Positions 57,350 to 64,000 of a stretch of DNA of 64,000 nt are shown here, one piece after another; position 1 is the first letter of the stretch, and each line of letters starts with the position of its first letter. The notes under the pieces were generated by a model, which did not search any database, had not been told where the DNA came from, and saw nothing but the letters and a program-made list of their open reading frames with translations. The stretch comes from Plotosus lineatus. Lineage: Eukaryota > Chordata > Actinopteri > Siluriformes > Plotosidae. Both the position numbers and the translations under genes were made by a program. The DNA lies in assembly GCA_024760905.1 (NCBI GenBank), contig CM045733.1, forward strand, positions 28,375,001 through 28,439,000. The letters run 5' to 3'.

Positions 57350-57690
57350 TACACTTTGAAGTAGTGGTTAGGATGTCCGCCTCACAGAAAGATGGTCCTG
57401 AGTTCAATTCCCACCTCAGGCGTTTCTGTGTGGAGTTTGCATGTTCTCCCCATGTTTGTGTGGGTTTCCTCCAGGAATTCCAGTTTTCTCCAACAGTCCA
57501 AAAACATGCACAGTAAGTAAATTTCCAAATTGCCTGTAGGTGTGAGTGTGAGTATGAATGGTTGTGTGAGTGTTGGCCCTGTGATGGTCTGGCTAGCTGT
57601 TCAGGATGTACCTCAAACTCTCCAAAAGTCAGCTGAGATGGGTGCCATTTTCCCATGACCCTAATTAGGACTAAGTTCTTCAGAAAATGA
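57350..57690 (+). mobile_element. SINE family B, full length
   Basis: GAAGTAGTGGTTAGGATGTC head, GGTCCTGAGTTCAATTCCCA B box, GGAGTTTGCATGTTCTCCCC, GTGAGTATGAATGGTTGTGT, tail ending AGAAAATGAATGAATAAG. GAACCCAATTTA before and GAACACAATTTA after are a probable target duplication with one mismatch. Confidence 0.82.
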
Positions 57691-57719
57691 ATGAATAAGA
57701 ACACAATTTAACAAATGAG

Positions 57720-57917
57720 GCAAAAAATAAAATACTTTATCACTTATTCATTGAGAAAAATTAGCCAAAATTGCACATGTTTAAGAGATAGAAGTGCGTA
57801 CACTTTTGCTTTCAGACCCCCTTGTGCAGTAATAATTTCATCAACATGTATGTGGTAACTGTTGATGAGATTTTATCGGATTTTAGTTCATTCACACAGA
57901 ACAGCTTCAATTTAGGG

Positions 57918-58002
<85 letters not shown>

Positions 58003-58250
58003 TGTGTGTGTGTGTTTCATCACATAGACTGCCCACACAACATTTTTATTAGATTGAGGTCAAGATTTTGATTTGGCCATTATAAACTATTACATTTATT
58101 CTTCTGTAAAAATTATATAGAATGACTTGTGCATGGCTGAAAGTTGCTTTTCTGAGGTGTTCTGGTGTGTTTCGGTAGCAGAGGTCTGAAAATTTCTTGC
58201 TAACACAACATTCCGATGCATTCCAGCTTACTTTCACCTGTGGCCATCTG
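57720..58250. repeat. Probable DNA-transposon-derived repeat with (TG)n at 57919-58015
   Basis: Blocks such as CCTTGTGCAGTAATAATTTC, GATTGAGGTCAAGATTTTGA and TTTGGCCATTATAAAC resemble a common fish interspersed repeat. No termini resolved. The TG array replaces part of it. Confidence 0.4.
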
Positions 58251-58945
58251 CTTTTAAATATAGATACAGATAGAGCTATACTAATAAGGTGTTCCTACAG
58301 CACAAAATGACAAAGTGCTGTAGAATTATTAAACTATATTAAAAAAATGTGATGAAAGTTTTTAAATAAATGAAATATTCCTTTTCAACTCTATATACTC
58401 AACAAACAAGCATGATTCTCCACAATAAATTAATAAAACATACTTTATAGAGAGTTTTTTTTCTCAATAAATGTATAACTGTTACACATTGTTAATCTAT
58501 TCGAGTGTTCAAATGAAGTACTAACATAGTGTTTGGAGATAGAAATGTTAGTATGTGAGAGATAAAATATCACGATAGCATACCTATTATCTTCAAGTTT
58601 AGAGACTTCTTGTTCATTTAGAGCGTTCCTGTTGACTGCAGATGCAGGGCCCCACTGAAAGAAAATCTGCTTTTGTAAATCGATAACTGTTGATAGTGGA
58701 TAATTTTAAGGGGTCATGCAAGGCCACTGAAAGTGATTCTCTTCTGTTTTTCATGAGAACTTATTAACTGATATTGCCATTGCAGAGTCATTTTTGCTAT
58801 CATGGCTCTATTATTCATTTTCTGGCTGCTTGGTGTAGTCTTTTAAATGTTATTATAGGTAAAATTTAAAAGTTAAAATTCCGATGCTGTTCACCGGAAT
58901 AATTAACTAAATGCAACACATGCATATGTGTAAGTTTATACATAC
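58251..58945. other. No recognisable gene
   Basis: AT-rich sequence without motifs. Confidence 0.5.
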
Positions 58946-59036
58946 ATTACAGGTAGTGTCCGACTTACGACCATATTTGGTTCTGACCAACAGGTTGTAA
59001 GACAGTTTGGACGTAAGTCGGGTCTGTACATGTATT
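58946..59036. repeat. Short inverted-repeat unit (MITE remnant)
   Basis: CCGACTTACG near 58970 and its exact complement CGTAAGTCGG near 59010 lie about 30 bp apart. TACAGGTAGTGTCCGACTTA resembles the TIRs at 1158 and 7151, so this may be a solo or collapsed relative. Confidence 0.45.
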
Positions 59037-59132
59037 ACTACTAGTATGTATACTGTAGATTTCTCCAAGTTCACATCAAAAACCTTGTGATATTCCTACG
59101 AAGCGGCAGAGTCAGCCTATCCTTAAATGTTC

Positions 59133-59133
<1 letters not shown>

Positions 59134-59169
<36 letters not shown>

Positions 59170-59189
59170 TTACTGTTTTTTTCTTGTTG

Positions 59190-59253
<64 letters not shown>
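59134..59253. repeat. (AAT)n and (CT)n microsatellites
   Basis: AAT run at 59134-59168 and CT run at 59194-59253, separated by about 25 bp. Confidence 0.95.
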
Positions 59254-59256
<3 letters not shown>

Positions 59257-59452
59257 TTTCCATACAGGTGTTTGTATCTATATATACACACACATGCATA
59301 TACATACTCTTCTGTACATTTTTTTGTCTCCCTCTCATATTTTTCATTAATTCTGCATTAATGTAAATCCGTTCACCCTTTGTACAGAATGTGAACATTT
59401 GAGAAGAGCCTGCTATAATGTAACATTTTTTTTTTCTTGTGATGAATGAGTG

Positions 59453-59454
<2 letters not shown>

Positions 59455-59525
<71 letters not shown>

Positions 59526-59526
59526 G
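59455..59526. repeat. (CT)n microsatellite
   Basis: CT run with GT interruptions near its end. Confidence 0.95.
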
Positions 59527-59679
59527 TGTGTGTTTCTCACCTCCCTCTCTTCTCTTTTTCTTATTATATACATGTACATGATTTAGCCCATTTGATCCTA
59601 ACAAATAGCCTAGAATCAGCTAGGTTAGGCTGATGATATTCACACACATAATACCCAAGTATATAAGCTATTTATTATT

Positions 59680-60060
59680 TTTTTAGTCATTCGTGATCAT
59701 GGCATTCACTTTCAGTGTTATGCTGACACATAGTTATATATTTCAGCAAAGCCAGATGAGAGACATCAACTTAATAAAGTAGAAAATTGTGTAAAGGAAA
59801 TTAGACACTGGATGCTTACTAACTTCCTCCTCTTAAACTCTGATAAGAGAGACGTACTTGCACTTGGATCTAAGGCAGCTAGAAATAAGGTTTCTGATTA
59901 TGTAGTAAGTTTGGATGGTGTTTTAATCTCATCATGTGTGGCTGTAAAGGACATGGGAGTGATTACACTGGTCTTTCTTTTGAAGCTATGTAGATGACAT
60001 TACTCAGGTAGCCTTATTTCATCTCAGGAATATTGCTCAAATAAGAAATATGGCAGTGCA
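59680..60060 (+). pseudogene. CR1/L2-type LINE RT fragment
   Basis: Encodes HFQCYADT then LYI (active-site region, the second aspartate lost), followed by HWMLTNFLLLNSDKRDVLAL and YVVSLDGVLISSCVAVKDMG. After a frameshift come DDIT and FHLRNIAQIRNMAVHDSEK. It is the RT C-terminal half of a LINE distinct from the L2 copy at 52060. It stops at an A run where the RTE copy begins. Confidence 0.65.
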
Positions 60061-60354
60061 TGATTCAGAAAAAAACGTAACCAGTGTCTCTCCCCCTCAT
60101 GCCGGTCCCAAGCCTGGATAAATGCAGAGGGTTGCGACAGGAAGGGCATCCAGCGTAAAACTTCTGCCACATTTCTCATGCAAATGATCAAAACAAAATT
60201 CATACTGGATTGGTCGAGGCCCGGGTTAACAACAACCGCCATCAGTGCTGTCAACCAACAGGGTGCTGATGGAAATTGGACTACTGTTGGTTGAAGACGT
60301 CGAAGAAGGAGAGGCGGGAGGCGTGTCCGTAGGCAGAGAGAGAAGAGGAAATGC

Positions 60355-61003
60355 GTGAGCCTAGGACTGAGAGTAGGGACTTTGAATGTTGGAACTATGC
60401 AAAGAAAAGATAAAGAGCTGGCTGACATGATGCAGAGGAGGAGGGTGGACATACTGTGTGTTCAGGAGACCAGGTGGAAAGGTAGCAAGGCGACAAGCTA
60501 AGGAGCAGGGTTTAAGCTGTTTCATCACGGTGTGGATGGGAAGAGAAATGGAGTAGGAGTCATCTTGAAAGAGGGGTTTGTCAGGAATGTTCTAGAAGTG
60601 AAAAGAGTGTCAGACAGAGTGATGAGTCTCAAGTTAGAAATTGAAGGCATGATGGTCAATGTTGTTAGTGCTTATGCCCCACAGACAGGATGTGAGCTAG
60701 AAGAGAAGGAGAGATTCTGGAGTGAGTTATATGAAGTGATGAGGAATACCCCCAGAGATGAAAGAGTGGTCATTGGGGCAGACTTCAATGGACATGTTGG
60801 TGCAGGCAACAGAGGGGATGAGGAAGTGATGGGCAGGTTTGGTATCCAGGCCAGGAACACAGAAGGACAGATGTTGATCGATTTTGCAAAAAGGATGAAA
60901 ATGGCTGTGGTGAATACTTTCTTCAAGAAGAAACAGGAGCATAGGGTGAATTATGAAAGCGGAGGTAAGAGCACACAGGTAGACTTCAGCTTGTGTAGGC
61001 AGT
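60355..61003 (+). pseudogene. RTE endonuclease-encoding part
   Basis: The position of the start codon reads GTGAGCCTAGGACTG, so the initiator ATG seen in other copies is changed. Endonuclease motifs: QETRWKGSK, SAYAPQTGCELEEKERFW, GADFNGHVGAGNRGDEEVMG, STQVDFSLC. A stop near 60497 follows ARRQ-type residues, and a TAG at 61003 ends the frame. Confidence 0.85.
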
Positions 61004-61008
61004 AGAAT

Positions 61009-63093
61009 TTGAAGGAAGTCAGTGACTGCAAAGTAGTAGTGGGTGAGAGTGTTGCCAAACAGCATAGGGTGGTTGTGTGCAGGGTGATGCTGATGGTGAG
61101 GAAGGTGAAAAAGGCAAAGGCAGAGCAGAAGACAAAGTGGTGGAAGCTGAAAAAGGAAGAGTGTCATGTTGTCTTCAAGGAGGAGTTGAAACAGGCTTTG
61201 GGTATTCAGGAAGTGCTTCCAGATGACTGGACAACCACAGCCAATGTGATCAGGGAGACCGGTAGGAGAGTACTTGGTGTGTCCTCTGGAAGGAAAGTAG
61301 ATAAGGAAACTTGGTGTTGGAATGAGGAAGTGCAGGAGTGTGTACAAAAGAAGAGGTTAGCAATGAAGAAGTGGGACATTGAGAGGACCGAAGAGAGAAA
61401 ACAAGAGTACAGGGAGACACAGTGTAAGGCAAAGGTAGCGGTGTCAAAGGCCAAACAGAGGGCGTATGATGACTTGTATGATAGGTTGGACAGTAAGAAG
61501 GGAGAAAATGATTTATACAGGTTAGCACAGGAGAGAAAGAGAGATGGGAAAGACGTGCAGCAAGTTAGAGTGATAAGGGACAGAGAGGGACATGTATTGA
61601 CTGATGACAGAAGTGTGCTGGGACGATGGAAAGAGTACTTTGAAGAGCTGATGAATGAGGAAAATGAGAGAGAAAAAAGCGTAAAAGAGGTGACTGTTGA
61701 GGACCAGGAAGTAGCAAAGATTAGTAAGGGTGAAGTGAGGAGGGCATTGAAGAGGATGAAGAATGGAAAGGCAGTTGGTCCTGATGACATTCTGGTTGAG
61801 GTATGGACGTGTCTAGGGGAGGTAGCAGTAGATTTTCTGACAAGAATATTCAACAAGGTCTGAGAAAGTGAGCAGATGCCGGAGGAATGGAGGAGAAGTG
61901 TGCTTGTGCCCATTTTTGAGAACACGGGAGATGTACAGAGTTGTGGCAACTACAGAGGGATAAAGTTAATGAGCCATACAATGATGTTATGGGAAATAAT
62001 AGTAGAAGCTAGACAAAGAGCATCACAGATGCAGTGTTTGCTTTGAGGATGTTAATAGAGAAGTACAGAGAAGGTCAGAAGGAGATGCATTGTGCCTTTG
62101 TGGATCTGGAGAAAGCATATGACAGGGTGCCGAGAGAATAACTGTGGTATTGTATGAGGAAGTCTGGAGTGGCAGAGAAGTATGTTAGAGTGGTGCAGTA
62201 GTGCTGTCGGTGTGACAGAAGAGTTCAAGGTGGAGGTGGGACTGCCTCAAGGGTCAGCTCTCAGCCCCTTCTTGCTTGCTATGGTGATGGACAGGCTGAC
62301 AGACGAGGTTAGACAAGAATTATCATGGACTATTATGTTTGCAGATGACATCATGATCTGTAGTGAGAGCAGAGAACAAGTGGAGGAAAATATAGGGAGG
62401 TGGAGCTATGCCCTGGAAAAGAGGGGAATGAAGGTTAGCCTCAGTAAGACAGAATACATGTGTGTGAATGACAAGGACCCAAGAGGAACGGTGAGGTTAC
62501 AGGGGCCAGAGATAAAGAAGGTGGAGGATTTTAAGTACTTAGGCTCAACAATCCAGAGCAGTGGAGAGTGTGGAAAAGAGGTGAAGAAGCATGTGCAGGC
62601 AGGTTGGAATGGTTGGTGAAATGTGTCCCGTGTGATGTATGATAGGAGAGTATTGGCAAGAATGAAGGGAAAAGTGTACAAGACGGTGATGAGGCCAGCA
62701 ATGTTGTATGTTTTAGAGACAGTGGCGCTGGGGAAAAGACAGGAGTCAGAGTTGGAGGTTGCAGAGATGAAAATGTTGAGGTTCTCTTTGGGAGTAATGA
62801 GGATTGATAGGATCAGGAATGAGTACATCAGAGGGACAGCACATGTTAGATGTTTTGGAGCCAAAGTCAGAGAGGCTAGATTGAGATGGTTTGGACATGT
62901 TCAGAGGAGTGATAGTGAGTATATTGGTCGTAGGATGCTGAGGTTGGAACTACCAGGCAGAAGGCCCAGAGGAAGACCAAAGAGAATATTTATGGATGTG
63001 TTGAAGGTGGACATGAAGGTCGTTGGAGTAAGAGTAGAAGATGCAGAGGATAGGGTAAGATGGAGGCAGATCATTTGCTGTGGCGACCCCTGA
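61009..63093 (+). pseudogene. RTE reverse-transcriptase-encoding part
   Basis: Open 61009-61863 (284 codons, linker and RT start with KNGKAVGPDDILVEVW). A TGA follows at the LTRIFNKV position. A deletion near 62020 removes the EQQFGFMPRK block, a TAA at about 62139 breaks REELWY, and a deletion near 62202 removes DMYERCK. Open again 62182-62619, with FADDIMICSES (62337-62370), and 62623-63093, with [15 protein letters not shown]. Non-functional. Confidence 0.87.
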
Positions 63094-63128
63094 AGGGAAC
63101 AGCCGAAAGGAAAAGAAGAAGAAGAAGA

Positions 63129-63398
63129 CACTCTCCCATGTATGAACATTCATTTTCCGAACATCTGGAGATCCGGTCCAAGGTTGAGAGTGAAAGTGAA
63201 AGTGAAATGAAATTGAAGAACAAGTAGTAACAGAAATGGAATAAAATCTATCGAAAGATATATCATAAATATAAGTATGAAATATGATTAAACATTATCC
63301 TGAGGTACACATAAAACTAGCATGCTAACATGCCAATGATCCTGATCCATCTGCTTCCTGAGTCTTGTGGTCTGTCCTGGTGTGCTGATGTTGACTGA
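63129..63398. other. No recognisable gene
   Basis: Short GTGAAA repeats near 63193-63210. Otherwise unremarkable. Confidence 0.5.
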
Positions 63399-63530
63399 GA
63401 GACATGACCGTTCTTTGATAACCCATTTAGCTGCCATAGGGGGGTGACAGCCTTGTGGAAAATGGGACTCGAATCCCCAACCTTAGGATCAGCGATCCAG
63501 CACCCTTTACCACCAGGCCACCACTGTCTT
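63399..63530 (-). mobile_element. SINE family A head fragment
   Basis: The minus strand reads ACAGTGGTGGCCTGGTGGTA, GATCGCTGATCCTAAGG, GGGGATTCGAGTCCCATT, then the start of the family A body (TAAATGGGTTATCAAAG). The tail is missing. Confidence 0.75.
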
Positions 63531-63552
63531 CACATTCTGACTTACTAGTCCT

Positions 63553-63838
63553 TTTCAAAAAAAGTAGCATATTGTGATAAAGTTCATTATTTTCTGTAAT
63601 GTAATGATAAAAAATAAACTTTCATATATTTTAGATTCATTGAACACCAACTGAAATATTTCAGGTCTTTTATTATTTTAATACTGATGATTTTGGCGTA
63701 CAGCAAATGAAAACTCAAAATTCCTATTTCAAAAAATTAGCATATTATGAAAAGGTACTCTAAACGAGCTATTAACCCAATCATCTGAATCAACAAATTA
63801 ACTCTAAACACCTGCAAAAGATTCCTGAGGCTTTGAGA
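63553..63838 (+). mobile_element. Tc1/mariner-type terminal repeat region
   Basis: The blocks AGATTCATTGAACACCAACT, GAAATATTTCAGGTCTTTTA and TTTCAAAAAATTAGCATATT, and then CTCTAAACGAGCTATTAACC and CACCTGCAAAAGATTCCTGA, resemble the two ends of a Tc1-type element widespread in fish. AAAAAAAGTAGCATATTGTG near 63558 and AAAAAATTAGCATATTATGA at 63731 are direct copies of a motif. The transposase is missing, so this is an internally deleted remnant. Confidence 0.6.
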
Positions 63839-64000
63839 CCGGGGATTTAGCTCAGTTGGTAGAGCGTCCGCTTTATCCTCTGGTAGGTCGGAGTTCGAAT
63901 CTGGCCGCGTCATACCATAAGACGTTAAAATTTGCCAGTTGTTGCTTCCTGCTTGGTGCTCAGCATCAAAAGGATAGAACAATGCAATAACTGGTGCTGC
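63839..64000 (+). mobile_element. tRNA-like SINE head, cut by window end
   Basis: GGGGATTTAGCTCAGTTGGT then AGAGCGTCCGC gives a good A box and D arm, and GGAGTTCGAATCTGG a good B box. The anticodon and acceptor stems do not pair, and the sequence continues into SINE-like body (TTGCTTCCTGCTTGGTGCTC). I therefore call it a tRNA-derived SINE, not a tRNA gene. Confidence 0.55.

Larger units (their letters stand above)
60071..63128 (+). mobile_element. RTE LINE, nearly full-length copy
   Basis: Contains a 5' UTR (AACCAGTGTCTCTCCCCCTC, AGGAAGGGCATCCAGCGTAA), endonuclease, RT, C-terminal region and 3' end (ATCATTTGCTGTGGCGACCC ... GCCGAAAGGAAAAG plus GAAGAA). It serves as the reference for the family in this window. 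About 3.06 kb long. Inactivated by a lost start codon, stops and deletions. Confidence 0.92.

Noticed and set aside
63841..63912. Functional tRNA gene
   Set aside because: A and B boxes are good, but the anticodon and acceptor stems do not pair. A SINE body follows.

Overview
This 64 kb window looks like repeat-dense euchromatic or heterochromatic DNA of a teleost fish. The grounds are the repertoire: several lineages of non-LTR retrotransposon, Tc1/mariner, piggyBac-like and hAT-like DNA transposons, a Ty3/gypsy element, an endogenous retrovirus, tRNA-derived SINEs, and long CA/TG, AT, GATA and GA microsatellites. I found no intact host protein-coding gene. Almost every long reading frame is sense or antisense sequence of a mobile element. 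The species cannot be named from the sequence alone.

Layout. 1-12.8 kb: small DNA transposons, SINEs, a solo retroviral LTR with a 5-bp target-site duplication, an L2-like LINE end, and a TA-flanked DNA transposon (7151-9835) holding two RTE LINE fragments and a SINE. 12.8-21.3 kb: a LINE 5' fragment broken by a decayed endogenous retrovirus (LTR, primer-binding site, gag, pol, env, partial LTR), followed by a second retroviral pol fragment in inverted orientation. 21.5-30.4 kb: a LINE family 2 copy on the minus strand, a cluster of SINEs (one chimeric) and a Tc1 transposase pseudogene. 30.4-36.7 kb: two RTE LINE copies on the minus strand, the second lying between two fragments of an R4/Dong-like LINE. 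36.8-44.8 kb: an RTE copy on the plus strand split by a Ty3/gypsy element (38062-43042) with a 4-bp target duplication. 45-57 kb: SINEs, pogo-like DNA transposon ends, two more LINE family 2 copies, an L2 LINE and two abutting RTE 3' fragments. 57-64 kb: SINEs, microsatellites, a CR1/L2-type RT fragment interrupted by a nearly full-length RTE copy (60071-63128), and Tc1 and tRNA-like SINE ends.

How they work together. The most interesting system is a SINE/LINE partnership. One SINE family ends in a composite tail. Its first part matches the 5' untranslated region of the local RTE LINE and its second part matches the extreme 3' end of the same LINE. This suggests the SINE is mobilised by RTE reverse transcriptase. 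A 59-bp insertion consisting of only the SINE's terminal tail, bounded by a perfect 19-bp target duplication (10437-10533), shows that this tail was inserted by target-primed reverse transcription. Other SINEs carry the same head with a different tail, and one copy (27129-27523) is a head/body chimera, so heads and tails are being reshuffled.

Limits. Family names rest on motif recognition and on comparing copies within the window by eye. No database search was run. Boundaries without a stated target-site duplication are approximate.
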